Assembly: GCA_946699065.1 (NCBI GenBank)
Contig: CAMPDV010002121.1
Location: 1 to 64,000, forward strand
Reading direction: 5' to 3'
Length of the DNA stretch: 64,000 nucleotides
From: Loxodes magnus
Lineage: Eukaryota > Ciliophora > Karyorelictea > Loxodida > Loxodidae
The position numbers were made by a program, and so were the translations under genes. Numbering within the stretch: position 1 is the stretch's first letter; each line of letters starts with the position of its first letter. Below, one piece after another: positions 12,425-26,575 of this stretch. Below the pieces are notes generated by a model. That model ran no database searches. It was not told where the DNA came from and saw only the letters and a list, made by a program, of their open reading frames with translations.

Positions 12425-15400
12425 AAAGTCTATCTTCTTTTATTACTTTTATTATTCACTTTTCAAAATATTATCTTCTTTTATCTCAAAGCATACTCCT
12501 TAAATCTGAAAGTTATCTTCTTTTATTACTTTTATTATTCACTTTTCAAAATATTATCTTCTTTTATCTCAAAGCATACTCCTTAAATCTGAAAGTTATC
12601 TTCTTTTATTACTTTTATTATTCACTTTTCAAAATATTATCTTCTTTTATCTCAAAGCATACTCCTTAAATCTGAAAGTTATCTTCTTTTATTACTTTTA
12701 TTATTCACTTTTCAAAATATTATCTTCTTTTATCTCAAAGCATACTCCTTAAATCTGAAAGTTATCTTCTTTTATTACTTTTATTATTCACTTTTCAAAA
12801 TATTATCTTCTTTTATCTCAAAGCATACTCCTTAAATCTGAAAGTTATCTTCTTTTCTCACTTCATTTATTCACTTTTCAAAATATTATCTTCAATCTCA
12901 AAGCATACTCCTTAAATCTGAAAGTTATCTTCTTTTATTACTTTTATTATTCACCTTTCAAAATATTATCTTCTTTTATCTCAAAGCATACTCCTTAAAT
13001 CTGAAAGTTATCTTCTTTTCTCACTTCATTTATTCACTTTTCAAAATATTATCTTCAATCTCAAAGCATACTCCTTAAATCTGAAAGTTATCTTCTTTTA
13101 TTACTTTTAATATTCACTTTTCAAAATATTATCTTCTTTTATCTCAAAGCATACTCCTTAAATCTGAAAGTTATCTTCTTTTCTCACTTCATTTATTCAC
13201 TTTTCAAAATATTATCTTCTTTTATCTCAAAGCATACTCCTTAAATCTGAAAGTTATCTTCTTTTATTACTTTTATTATTCACTTTTCAAAATATTATCT
13301 TCTTTTATCTCAAAGCATACTCCTTAAATCTGAAAGTTATCTTCTTTTCTCACTTCATTTATTCACTTTTCAAAATATTATCTTCTTTTATCTCAAAGCA
13401 TACTCCTTAAATCTGAAAGTTATCTTCTTTTCTCACTTCATTTATTCACTTTTCAAAATATTATCTTCAATCTCAAAGCATACTCCTTAAATCTGAAAGT
13501 TATCTTCTTTTCTCACTTCATTTATTCACTTTTCAAATATTATCTTCAATCTCAAAGCATACTCCTTAAATCTGAAAGTTATCTTCTTTTATTACTTTTA
13601 ATATTCACTTTTCAAAATATTATCTTCTTTTATCTCAAAGCATACTCCTTAAATCTGAAAGTTATCTTCTTTTCTCACTTCATTTATTCACTTTTCAAAA
13701 TATTATCTTCTTTTATCTCAAAGCATACTCCTTAAATCTGAAAGTTATCTTCTTTTCTCACTTCATTTATTCACTTTTCAAAATATTATCTTCTTTTATC
13801 TCAAAGCATACTCCTTAAATCTGAAAGTTATCTTCTTTTCTCACTTCATTTATTCACTTTTCAAAATATTATCTTCAATCTCAAAGCATACTCCTTAAAT
13901 CTGAAAGTCTATCTTCTTTTATTACTTTTATTATTCACTTTTCAAAATATTATCTTCTTTTATCTCAAAGCATACTCCTTAAATCTGAAAGTTATCTTCT
14001 TTTATTACTTTTATTATTCACTTTTCAAAATATTATCTTCTTTTATCTCAAAGCATACTCCTTAAATCTGAAAGTTATCTTCTTTTATTACTTTTATTAT
14101 TCACTTTTCAAAATATTATCTTCTTTTATCTCAAAGCATACTCCTTAAATCTGAAAGTTATCTTCTTTTATTACTTTTATTATTCACTTTTCAAAATATT
14201 ATCTTCTTTTATCTCAAAGCATACTCCTTAAATCTGAAAGTTATCTTCTTTTCTCACTTCATTTATTCACTTTTCAAAATATTATCTTCAATCTCAAAGC
14301 ATACTCCTTAAATCTGAAAGTTATCTTCTTTTATTACTTTTATTATTCACCTTTCAAAATATTATCTTCTTTTATCTCAAAGCATACTCCTTAAATCTGA
14401 AAGTTATCTTCTTTTATTACTTTTAATATTCACTTTTCAAAATATTATCTTCTTTTATCTCAAAGCATACTCCTTAAATCTGAAAGTTATCTTCTTTTCT
14501 CACTTCATTTATTCACTTTTCAAAATATTATCTTCTTTTATCTCAAAGCATACTCCTTAAATCTGAAAGTTATCTTCTTTTCTCACTTCATTTATTCACT
14601 TTTCAAAATATTATCTTCTTTTATCTCAAAGCATACTCCTTAAATCTGAAAGTTATCTTCTTTTCTCACTTCATTTATTCACTTTTCAAAATATTATCTT
14701 CAATCTCAAAGCATACTCCTTAAATCTGAAAGTCTATCTTCTTTTATTACTTTTATTATTCACTTTTCAAAATATTATCTTCTTTTATCTCAAAGCATAC
14801 TCCTTAAATCTGAAAGTTATCTTCTTTTATTACTTTTATTATTCACTTTTCAAAATATTATCTTCTTTTATCTCAAAGCATACTCCTTAAATCTGAAAGT
14901 TATCTTCTTTTATTACTTTTATTATTCACTTTTCAAAATATTATCTTCTTTTATCTCAAAGCATACTCCTTAAATCTGAAAGTTATCTTCTTTTATTACT
15001 TTTATTATTCACTTTTCAAAATATTATCTTCTTTTATCTCAAAGCATACTCCTTAAATCTGAAAGTTATCTTCTTTTCTCACTTCATTTATTCACTTTTC
15101 AAAATATTATCTTCAATCTCAAAGCATACTCCTTAAATCTGAAAGTTATCTTCTTTTATTACTTTTATTATTCACCTTTCAAAATATTATCTTCTTTTAT
15201 CTCAAAGCATACTCCTTAAATCTGAAAGTTATCTTCTTTTATTACTTTTAATATTCACTTTTCAAAATATTATCTTCTTTTATCTCAAAGCATACTCCTT
15301 AAATCTGAAAGTTATCTTCTTTTCTCACTTCATTTATTCACTTTTCAAAATATTATCTTCTTTTATCTCAAAGCATACTCCTTAAATCTGAAAGTTATCT

Positions 15401-18024
15401 TCTTTTCTCACTTCATTTATTCACTTTTCAAAATATTATCTTCTTTTATCTCAAAGCATACTCCTTAAATCTGAAAGTTATCTTCTTTTCTCACTTCATT
15501 TATTCACTTTTCAAAATATTATCTTCTTTTATCTCAAAGCATACTCCTTAAATCTGAAAGTTATCTTCTTTTCTCACTTCATTTATTCACTTTTCAAAAT
15601 ATTATCTTCTTTTATCTCAAAGCATACTCCTTAAATCTGAAAGTTATCTTCTTTTCTCACTTCATTTATTCACTTTTCAAAATATTATCTTCAATCTCAA
15701 AGCATACTCCTTAAATCTGAAAGTCTATCTTCTTTTCTCACTTCATTTATTCACTTTTCAAAATATTATCTTCTTTTATCTCAAAGCATACTCCTTAAAT
15801 CTGAAAGTTATCTTCTTTTATTACTTTTAATATTCACTTTTCAAAATATTATCTTCTTTTATCTCAAAGCATACTCCTTAAATCTGAAAGTTATCTTCTT
15901 TTATTACTTTTATTATTCACTTTTCAAAATATTATCTTCTTTTATCTCAAAGCATACTCCTTAAATCTGAAAGTTATCTTCTTTTATTACTTTTATTATT
16001 CACTTTTCAAAATATTATCTTCTTTTATCTCAAAGCATACTCCTTAAATCTGAAAGTTATCTTCTTTTATTACTTTTATTATTCACTTTTCAAAATATTA
16101 TCTTCTTTTATCTCAAAGCATACTCCTTAAATCTGAAAGTTATCTTCTTTTCTCACTTCATTTATTCACTTTTCAAAATATTATCTTCAATCTCAAAGCA
16201 TACTCCTTAAATCTGAAAGTTATCTTCTTTTATTACTTTTATTATTCACCTTTCAAAATATTATCTTCTTTTATCTCAAAGCATACTCCTTAAATCTGAA
16301 AGTTATCTTCTTTTCTCACTTCATTTATTCACTTTTCAAAATATTATCTTCAATCTCAAAGCATACTCCTTAAATCTGAAAGTTATCTTCTTTTATTACT
16401 TTTAATATTCACTTTTCAAAATATTATCTTCTTTTATCTCAAAGCATACTCCTTAAATCTGAAAGTTATCTTCTTTTCTCACTTCATTTATTCACTTTTC
16501 AAAATATTATCTTCTTTTATCTCAAAGCATACTCCTTAAATCTGAAAGTTATCTTCTTTTCTCACTTCATTTATTCACTTTTCAAAATATTATCTTCTTT
16601 TATCTCAAAGCATACTCCTTAAATCTGAAAGTTATCTTCTTTTCTCACTTCATTTATTCACTTTTCAAAATATTATCTTCTTTTATCTCAAAGCATACTC
16701 CTTAAATCTGAAAGTTATCTTCTTTTCTCACTTCATTTATTCACTTTTCAAAATATTATCTTCAATCTCAAAGCATACTCCTTAAATCTGAAAGTCTATC
16801 TTCTTTTCTCACTTCATTTATTCACTTTTCAAAATATTATCTTCTTTTATCTCAAAGCATACTCCTTAAATCTGAAAGTTATCTTCTTTTCTCACTTCAT
16901 TTATTCACTTTTCAAAATATTATCTTCTTTTATCTCAAAGCATACTCCTTAAATCTGAAAGTTATCTTCTTTTCTCACTTCATTTATTCACTTTTCAAAA
17001 TATTATCTTCAATCTCAAAGCATACTCCTTAAATCTGAAAGTTATCTTCTTTTATTACTTTTAATATTCACTTTTCAAAATATTATCTTCTTTTATCTCA
17101 AAGCATACTCCTTAAATCTGAAAGTTATCTTCTTTTATTACTTTTATTATTCACTTTTCAAAATATTATCTTCTTTTATCTCAAAGCATACTCCTTAAAT
17201 CTGAAAGTTATCTTCTTTTATTACTTTTATTATTCACTTTTCAAAATATTATCTTCTTTTATCTCAAAGCATACTCCTTAAATCTGAAAGTTATCTTCTT
17301 TTATTACTTTTATTATTCACTTTTCAAAATATTATCTTCTTTTATCTCAAAGCATACTCCTTAAATCTGAAAGTTATCTTCTTTTCTCACTTCATTTATT
17401 CACTTTTCAAAATATTATCTTCAATCTCAAAGCATACTCCTTAAATCTGAAAGTTATCTTCTTTTATTACTTTTATTATTCACCTTTCAAAATATTATCT
17501 TCTTTTATCTCAAAGCATACTCCTTAAATCTGAAAGTTATCTTCTTTTCTCACTTCATTTATTCACTTTTCAAAATATTATCTTCAATCTCAAAGCATAC
17601 TCCTTAAATCTGAAAGTTATCTTCTTTTATTACTTTTAATATTCACTTTTCAAAATATTATCTTCTTTTATCTCAAAGCATACTCCTTAAATCTGAAAGT
17701 TATCTTCTTTTCTCACTTCATTTATTCACTTTTCAAAATATTATCTTCTTTTATCTCAAAGCATACTCCTTAAATCTGAAAGTTATCTTCTTTTCTCACT
17801 TCATTTATTCACTTTTCAAAATATTATCTTCTTTTATCTCAAAGCATACTCCTTAAATCTGAAAGTTATCTTCTTTTCTCACTTCATTTATTCACTTTTC
17901 AAAATATTATCTTCTTTTATCTCAAAGCATACTCCTTAAATCTGAAAGTTATCTTCTTTTCTCACTTCATTTATTCACTTTTCAAAATATTATCTTCAAT
18001 CTCAAAGCATACTCCTTAAATCTG
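12425..18024 (+). repeat. Variable-length higher-order repeat, five units of 825-1479 bp
   Basis: Units are bounded by tail agtctatc at 12425, 13904, 14729, 15720, 16791 and 18025. Lengths are 1479, 825, 991, 1071 and 1234 bp, or 18, 10, 12, 13 and 15 monomers; each agrees with the sum of 83 and 80 bp units. The core order is a run of B, then A', Bc, (A'), F, several A, and a final A' carrying agtctatc. Units differ by the number of B, of A, and by an extra A', or A plus F, near the start. The 825 bp unit (13904-14728) reads B,B,B,B,A',Bc,F,A,A,A'; the next adds two A. The pattern fits unequal exchange of whole monomers inside a higher-order repeat. Confidence 0.85.
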
Positions 18025-21000
18025 AAAGTCTATCTTCTTTTCTCACTTCATTTATTCACTTTTCAAAATATTATCTTCTTTTATCTCAAAGCATACTCCT
18101 TAAATCTGAAAGTTATCTTCTTTTCTCACTTCATTTATTCACTTTTCAAAATATTATCTTCTTTTATCTCAAAGCATACTCCTTAAATCTGAAAGTTATC
18201 TTCTTTTCTCACTTCATTTATTCACTTTTCAAAATATTATCTTCTTTTATCTCAAAGCATACTCCTTAAATCTGAAAGTTATCTTCTTTTCTCACTTCAT
18301 TTATTCACTTTTCAAAATATTATCTTTTATCTCAAAGCATACTCCTTAAATCTGAAAGTTATCTTCTTTTCTCACTTCATTTATTCACTTTTCAAAATAT
18401 TATCTTCTTTTATCTCAAAGCATACTCCTTAAATCTGAAAGTTATCTTCTTTTCTCACTTCATTTATTCACTTTTCAAAATATTATCTTCTTTTATCTCA
18501 AAGCATACTCCTTAAATCTGAAAGTTATCTTCTTTTATTACTTTTATTATTCACTTTTCAAAATATTATCTTCTTTTATCTCAAAGCATACTCCTTAAAT
18601 CTGAAAGTTATCTTCTTTTCTCACTTCATTTATTCACTTTTCAAAATATTATCTTCAATCTCAAAGCATACTCCTTAAATCTGAAAGTTATCTTCTTTTA
18701 TTACTTTTATTATTCACTTTTCAAAATATTATCTTCTTTTATCTCAAAGCATACTCCTTAAATCTGAAAGTTATCTTCTTTTATTACTTTTATTATTCAC
18801 TTTTCAAAATATTATCTTCAATCTCAAAGCATACTCCTTAAATCTGAAAGTCTATCTTCTTTTCTCACTTCATTTATTCACTTTTCAAAATATTATCTTC
18901 TTTTATCTAAAAGCATACTCCTTAAATCTGAAAGTTATCTTCTTTTCTCACTTCATTTATTCACTTTTCAAAATATTATCTTCAATCTCAAAGCATACTC
19001 CTTAAATCTGAAAGTTATCTTCTTTTATTACTTTTATTATTCACCTTTCAAAATATTATCTTCTTTTATCTCAAAGCATACTCCTTAAATCTGAAAGTTA
19101 TCTTCTTTTCTCACTTCATTTATTCACTTTTCAAAATATTATCTTCAATCTCAAAGCATACTCCTTAAATCTGAAAGTTATCTTCTTTTATTACTTTTAT
19201 TATTCACTTTTCAAAATATTATCTTCTTTTATCTAAAAGCATACTCCTTAAATCTGAAAGTTATCTTCTTTTCTCACTTCATTTATTCACTTTTCAAAAT
19301 ATTATCTTCTTTTATCTCAAAGCATACTCCTTAAATCTGAAAGTTATCTTCTTTTCTCACTTCATTTATTCACTTTTCAAAATATTATCTTCTTTTATCT
19401 CAAAGCATACTCCTTAAATCTGAAAGTTATCTTCTTTTATTACTTTTATTATTCACTTTTCAAAATATTATCTTCTTTTATCTCAAAGCATACTCCTTAA
19501 ATCTGAAAGTTATCTTCTTTTCTCACTTCATTTATTCACTTTTCAAAATATTATCTTCAATCTCAAAGCATACTCCTTAAATCTGAAAGTTATCTTCTTT
19601 TATTACTTTTATTATTCACCTTTCAAAATATTATCTTCTTTTATCTCAAAGCATACTCCTTAAATCTGAAAGTTATCTTCTTTTCTCACTTCATTTATTC
19701 ACTTTTCAAAATATTATCTTCAATCTCAAAGCATACTCCTTAAATCTGAAAGTTATCTTCTTTTCTCACTTCATTTATTCACTTTTAAAAATATTATCTT
19801 CTTTTATCTCAAAGCATACTCCTTAAATCTGAAAGTTATCTTCTTTTCTCACTTCATTTATTCACTTTTAAAAATATTATCTTCTTTTATCTCAAAGCAT
19901 ACTCCTTAAATCTGAAAGTTATCTTCTTTTATTACTTTTATTATTCACTTTTCAAAATATTATCTTCAATCTCAAAGCATACTCCTTAAATCTGAAAGTC
20001 TATCTTCTTTTCTCACTTCATTTATTCACTTTTCAAAATATTATCTTCTTTTATCTCAAAGCATACTCCTTAAATCTGAAAGTTATCTTCTTTTCTCACT
20101 TCATTTATTCACTTTTCAAAATATTATCTTCAATCTCAAAGCATACTCCTTAAATCTGAAAGTTATCTTCTTTTATTACTTTTATTATTCACTTTTCAAA
20201 ATATTATCTTCTTTTATCTCAAAGCATACTCCTTAAATCTGAAAGTTATCTTCTTTTCTCACTTCATTTATTCACTTTTCAAAATATTATCTTCAATCTC
20301 AAAGCATACTCCTTAAATCTGAAAGTTATCTTCTTTTATTACTTTTATTATTCACTTTTCAAAATATTATCTTCTTTTATCTCAAAGCATACTCCTTAAA
20401 TCTGAAAGTTATCTTCTTTTCTCACTTCATTTATTCACTTTTCAAAATATTATCTTCAATCTCAAAGCATACTCCTTAAATCTGAAAGTTATCTTCTTTT
20501 ATTACTTTTATTATTCACCTTTCAAAATATTATCTTCTTTTATCTCAAAGCATACTCCTTAAATCTGAAAGTTATCTTCTTTTCTCACTTCATTTATTCA
20601 CTTTTCAAAATATTATCTTCAATCTCAAAGCATACTCCTTAAATCTGAAAGTTATCTTCTTTTCTCACTTCATTTATTCACTTTTCAAAATATTATCTTC
20701 TTTTATCTCAAAGCATACTCCTTAAATCTGAAAGTTATCTTCTTTTCTCACTTCATTTATTCACTTTTAAAAATATTATCTTCTTTTATCTCAAAGCATA
20801 CTCCTTAAATCTGAAAGTTATCTTCTTTTCTCACTTCATTTATTCACTTTTCAAAATATTATCTTCAATCTCAAAGCATACTCCTTAAATCTGAAAGTTA
20901 TCTTCTTTTATTACTTTTATTATTCACTTTTCAAAATATTATCTTCTTTTATCTCAAAGCATACTCCTTAAATCTGAAAGTTATCTTCTTTTCTCACTTC

Positions 21001-21499
21001 ATTTATTCACCTTTCAAAATATTATCTTCAATCTCAAAGCATACTCCTTAAATCTGAAAGTTATCTTCTTTTATTACTTTTATTATTCACTTTTCAAAAT
21101 ATTATCTTCTTTTATCTCAAAGCATACTCCTTAAATCTGAAAGTTATCTTCTTTTCTTACTTCATTTATTCACTTTTCAAAATATTATCTTCAATCTCAA
21201 AGCATACTCCTTAAATCTGAAAGTTATCTTCTTTTATTACTTTTATTATTCACCTTTCAAAATATTATCTTCTTTTATCTCAAAGCATACTCCTTAAATC
21301 TGAAAGTTATCTTCTTTTCTCACTTCATTTATTCACTTTTCAAAATATTATCTTCAATCTCAAAGCATACTCCTTAAATCTGAAAGTTATCTTCTTTTAT
21401 TACTTTTATTATTCACCTTTCAAAATATTATCTTCTTTTATCTCAAAGCATACTCCTTAAATCTGAAAGTTATCTTCTTTTCTCACTTTAGTATTCACT

Positions 21500-22130
21500 T
21501 TTCAAAATATTATCTTCAATCTCAAAGCATACTCCTTAAATCTGAAAGTTATCTTCTTTTATTACTTTAGTATTCACTTTTCAAAATATTATCTTCTTTT
21601 ATCTCAAAGCATACTCCTTAAATCTGAAAGTTATCTTCTTTTCTCACTTCATTTATTCACTTTTAAAAATATTATCTTCTTTTATCTCAAAGCATACTCC
21701 TTAAATCTGAAAGTTATCTTCTTTTCTCACTTCATTTATTCACTTTTCAAAATATTATCTTCAATCTCAAAGCATACTCCTTAAATCTGAAAGTTATCTT
21801 CTTTTATTACTTTTATTATTCACTTTTCAAAATATTATCTTCTTTTATCTAAAAGCATACTCCTTAAATCTGAAAGTTATCTTCTTTTCTCACTTCATTT
21901 ATTCACTTTTCAAAATATTATCTTCTTTTATCTCAAAGCATACTCCTTAAATCTGAAAGTTATCTTCTTTTATTACTTTTATTATTCACTTTTCAAAATA
22001 TTATCTTCTTTTATCTCAAAGCATACTCCTTAAATCTGAAAGTTATCTTCTTTTCTCACTTCATTTATTCACTTTTCAAAATATTATCTTCTTTTATCTC
22101 AAAGCATACTCCTTAAATCTGAAAGTTATC
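21500..22130 (+). repeat. Block duplicated at 1,389 bp offset (copy 1)
   Basis: Three rare markers occur in order: ttagtattc (monomer start 21565), tttaaaaat (21662) and ctaaaagcat (21849). The same three are at 22954, 23051 and 23238, each exactly 1,389 bp on. Ends approximate. Confidence 0.75.
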
Positions 22131-22888
22131 TTCTTTTCTCACTTCATTTATTCACTTTTCAAAATATTATCTTCAATCTCAAAGCATACTCCTTAAATCT
22201 GAAAGTTATCTTCTTTTCTCACTTCATTTATTCACTTTTCAAAATATTATCTTCAATCTCAAAGCATACTCCTTAAATCTGAAAGTTATCTTCTTTTATT
22301 ACTTTTATTATTCACTTTTCAAAATATTATCTTCTTTTATCTAAAAGCATACTCCTTAAATCTGAAAGTTATCTTCTTTTCTCACTTCATTTATTCACTT
22401 TTCAAAATATTATCTTCAATCTCAAAGCATACTCCTTAAATCTGAAAGTTATCTTCTTTTATTACTTTTATTATTCACTTTTCAAAATATTATCTTCTTT
22501 TATCTCAAAGCATACTCCTTAAATCTGAAAGTTATCTTCTTTTCTCACTTCATTTATTCACTTTTCAAAATATTATCTTCAATCTCAAAGCATACTCCTT
22601 AAATCTGAAAGTTATCTTCTTTTATTACTTTTATTATTCACCTTTCAAAATATTATCTTCTTTTATCTCAAAGCATACTCCTTAAATCTGAAAGTTATCT
22701 TCTTTTCTCACTTCATTTATTCACTTTTCAAAATATTATCTTCAATCTCAAAGCATACTCCTTAAATCTGAAAGTTATCTTCTTTTATTACTTTTATTAT
22801 TCACTTTTCAAAATATTATCTTCTTTTATCTCAAAGCATACTCCTTAAATCTGAAAGTTATCTTCTTTTCTCACTTCATTTATTCACT

Positions 22889-23519
22889 TTTCAAAATATT
22901 ATCTTCAATCTCAAAGCATACTCCTTAAATCTGAAAGTTATCTTCTTTTATTACTTTAGTATTCACTTTTCAAAATATTATCTTCTTTTATCTCAAAGCA
23001 TACTCCTTAAATCTGAAAGTTATCTTCTTTTCTCACTTCATTTATTCACTTTTAAAAATATTATCTTCTTTTATCTCAAAGCATACTCCTTAAATCTGAA
23101 AGTTATCTTCTTTTCTCACTTCATTTATTCACTTTTCAAAATATTATCTTCAATCTCAAAGCATACTCCTTAAATCTGAAAGTTATCTTCTTTTATTACT
23201 TTTATTATTCACTTTTCAAAATATTATCTTCTTTTATCTAAAAGCATACTCCTTAAATCTGAAAGTTATCTTCTTTTCTCACTTCATTTATTCACTTTTC
23301 AAAATATTATCTTCTTTTATCTCAAAGCATACTCCTTAAATCTGAAAGTTATCTTCTTTTATTACTTTTATTATTCACTTTTCAAAATATTATCTTCTTT
23401 TATCTCAAAGCATACTCCTTAAATCTGAAAGTTATCTTCTTTTCTCACTTCATTTATTCACTTTTCAAAATATTATCTTCTTTTATCTCAAAGCATACTC
23501 CTTAAATCTGAAAGTTATC
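22889..23519 (+). repeat. Block duplicated at 1,389 bp offset (copy 2)
   Basis: Second copy of the 21500-22130 block. Order E, A with tttaaaaat, A', B with ctaaaag, A, B, A; then the order diverges. Confidence 0.75.
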
Positions 23520-23530
23520 TTCTTTTATTA

Positions 23531-23942
23531 CTTTTATTATTCACTTTTCAAAATATTATCTTCTTTTATCTCAAAGCATACTCCTTAAATCTGAAAGTTA
23601 TCTTCTTTTCTCACTTCATTTATTCACTTTTCAAAATATTATCTTCTTTTATCTCAAAGCATACTCCTTAAATCTGAAAGTTATCTTCTTTTCTCACTTC
23701 ATTTATTCACTTTTCAAAATATTATCTTCAATCTCAAAGCATACTCCTTAAATCTGAAAGTTATCTTCTTTTCTCACTTCATTTATTCACTTTTCAAAAT
23801 ATTATCTTCTTTTATCTCAAAGCATACTCCTTAAATCTGAAAGTTATCTTCTTTTCTCACTTCACTTATTCACTTTTCAAAATATTATCTTCTTTTATCT
23901 CAAAGCATACTCCTTAAATCTGAAAGTTATCTTCTTTTCTCA
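23531..23942 (+). repeat. Five-monomer block B-A-A'-A-J, copy 2 of 4
   Basis: Same ordered monomers and same length (412 bp) as 4079-4490. Confidence 0.75.
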
Positions 23943-24351
23943 CTTCATTTATTCACTTTTCAAAATATTATCTTCTTTTATCTCAAAGCATACTCCTTAA
24001 ATCTGAAAGTTATCTTCTTTTCTCACTTCATTTATTCACTTTTCAAAATATTATCTTCTTTTATCTCAAAGCATACTCCTTAAATCTGAAAGTTATCTTC
24101 TTTTCTCACTTCATTTATTCACTTTTCAAAATATTATCTTCAATCTCAAAGCATACTCCTTAAATCTGAAAGTTATCTTCTTTTATTACTTTTATTATTC
24201 ACTTTTCAAAATATTATCTTCTTTTATCTCAAAGCATACTCCTTAAATCTGAAAGTTATCTTCTTTTCTCACTTCATTTATTCACTTTTCAAAATATTAT
24301 CTTCAATCTCAAAGCATACTCCTTAAATCTGAAAGTTATCTTCTTTTATTA

Positions 24352-24433
24352 CTTTAGTATTCACTTTTCAAAATATTATCTTCTTTTATCTCAAAGCATA
24401 CTCCTTAAATCTGAAAGTTATCTTCTTTTCTCA
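24352..24433 (+). repeat. Exemplar monomer E (82 bp, head ctttagtattc)
   Basis: Head B shortened by one base and carrying ttagtattc. Seen near 3503, 21486 (with ctca before it), 21565, 22954, 24352, 24763, 37897, 45336 and 48497. Confidence 0.9.
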
Positions 24434-24762
24434 CTTCATTTATTCACTTTTCAAAATATTATCTTCTTTTATCTCAAAGCATACTCCTTAAATCTGAAAG
24501 TTATCTTCTTTTATTACTTTTATTATTCACTTTTCAAAATATTATCTTCTTTTATCTCAAAGCATACTCCTTAAATCTGAAAGTTATCTTCTTTTATTAC
24601 TTTTATTATTCACTTTTCAAAATATTATCTTCTTTTATCTCAAAGCATACTCCTTAAATCTGAAAGTTATCTTCTTTTCTCACTTCATTTATTCACTTTT
24701 CAAAATATTATCTTCAATCTCAAAGCATACTCCTTAAATCTGAAAGTTATCTTCTTTTATTA
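24352..24762 (+). repeat. Five-monomer tandem unit E-A-B-B-A' (411 bp), copy 1
   Basis: Starts at head E and is followed directly by a second unit with the same first four monomers. Confidence 0.8.
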
Positions 24763-25176
24763 CTTTAGTATTCACTTTTCAAAATATTATCTTCTTTTAT
24801 CTCAAAGCATACTCCTTAAATCTGAAAGTTATCTTCTTTTCTCACTTCATTTATTCACTTTTCAAAATATTATCTTCTTTTATCTCAAAGCATACTCCTT
24901 AAATCTGAAAGTTATCTTCTTTTATTACTTTTATTATTCACTTTTCAAAATATTATCTTCTTTTATCTCAAAGCATACTCCTTAAATCTGAAAGTTATCT
25001 TCTTTTATTACTTTTATTATTCACTTTTCAAAATATTATCTTCTTTTATCTCAAAGCATACTCCTTAAATCTGAAAGTTATCTTCTTTTCTCACTTCATT
25101 TATTCACTTTTCAAAATATTATCTTCTTTTATCTCAAAGCATACTCCTTAAATCTGAAAGTTATCTTCTTTTATTA
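24763..25176 (+). repeat. Five-monomer tandem unit E-A-B-B-A (414 bp), copy 2
   Basis: Second copy; the last monomer carries the long hinge (A rather than A'), making it 3 bp longer. Confidence 0.75.
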
Positions 25177-26163
25177 CTTTTATTATTCACTTTTCAAAAT
25201 ATTATCTTCTTTTATCTCAAAGCATACTCCTTAAATCTGAAAGTTATCTTCTTTTCTCACTTCATTTATTCACTTTTCAAAATATTATCTTCTTTTATCT
25301 CAAAGCATACTCCTTAAATCTGAAAGTTATCTTCTTTTCTCACTTCATTTATTCACTTTTCAAAATATTATCTTCAATCTCAAAGCATACTCCTTAAATC
25401 TGAAAGTTATCTTCTTTTCTCACTTCATTTATTCACTTTTCAAAATATTATCTTCTTTTATCTCAAAGCATACTCCTTAAATCTGAAAGTTATCTTCTTT
25501 TCTCACTTCACTTATTCACTTTTCAAAATATTATCTTCTTTTATCTCAAAGCATACTCCTTAAATCTGAAAGTTATCTTCTTTTCTCACTTCATTTATTC
25601 ACTTTTCAAAATATTATCTTCAATCTCAAAGCATACTCCTTAAATCTGAAAGTTATCTTCTTTTATTACTTTTATTATTCACTTTTCAAAATATTATCTT
25701 CTTTTATCTCAAAGCATACTCCTTAAATCTGAAAGTTATCTTCTTTTCTCACTTCATTTATTCACTTTTCAAAATATTATCTTCAATCTCAAAGCATACT
25801 CCTTAAATCTGAAAGTTATCTTCTTTTATTACTTTTATTATTCACTTTTCAAAATATTATCTTCTTTTATCTAAAAGCATACTCCTTAAATCTGAAAGTT
25901 ATCTTCTTTTCTCACTTCATTTATTCACTTTTCAAAATATTATCTTCTTTTATCTCAAAGCATACTCCTTAAATCTGAAAGTTATCTTCTTTTATTAATT
26001 TTATTATTCACTTTTCAAAATATTATCTTCTTTTATCTCAAAGCATACTCCTTAAATCTGAAAGTTATCTTCTTTTCTCACTTCATTTATTCACTTTTCA
26101 AAATATTATCTTCTTTTATCTCAAAGCATACTCCTTAAATCTGAAAGTTATCTTCTTTTATTA
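25177..26163 (+). repeat. Twelve-monomer unit (987 bp) beginning B-A-A'-A-J
   Basis: Begins with the five-monomer block also seen at 4079 and 23531; that block restarts at 26164, 987 bp later. Contains a unique head, attaatttta, near 25995. Second unit is only partly preserved (26164-26575). Confidence 0.7.
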
Positions 26164-26575
26164 CTTTTATTATTCACTTTTCAAAATATTATCTTCTTTT
26201 ATCTCAAAGCATACTCCTTAAATCTGAAAGTTATCTTCTTTTCTCACTTCATTTATTCACTTTTCAAAATATTATCTTCTTTTATCTCAAAGCATACTCC
26301 TTAAATCTGAAAGTTATCTTCTTTTCTCACTTCATTTATTCACTTTTCAAAATATTATCTTCAATCTCAAAGCATACTCCTTAAATCTGAAAGTTATCTT
26401 CTTTTCTCACTTCATTTATTCACTTTTCAAAATATTATCTTCTTTTATCTCAAAGCATACTCCTTAAATCTGAAAGTTATCTTCTTTTCTCACTTCACTT
26501 ATTCACTTTTCAAAATATTATCTTCTTTTATCTCAAAGCATACTCCTTAAATCTGAAAGTTATCTTCTTTTCTCA
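26164..26575 (+). repeat. Partial second copy of the 987 bp unit (B-A-A'-A-J)
   Basis: The five-monomer block repeats here; the following monomer is A rather than A', so the match ends. Confidence 0.7.

Larger units (their letters stand above)
11046..18024 (+). repeat. Array domain II: head F (ttttaatattc) monomers
   Basis: Head F, a single T-to-A change in head B, is first seen at 11046 and recurs (about 11456, 13107, 13598, 14421, 15246, 15826, 16396, 17056, 17636), then disappears. Most of the domain is the variable-length higher-order repeat described at 12425-18024. The allele is confined to about 6.6 kb, which marks a locally amplified lineage. Confidence 0.8.
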
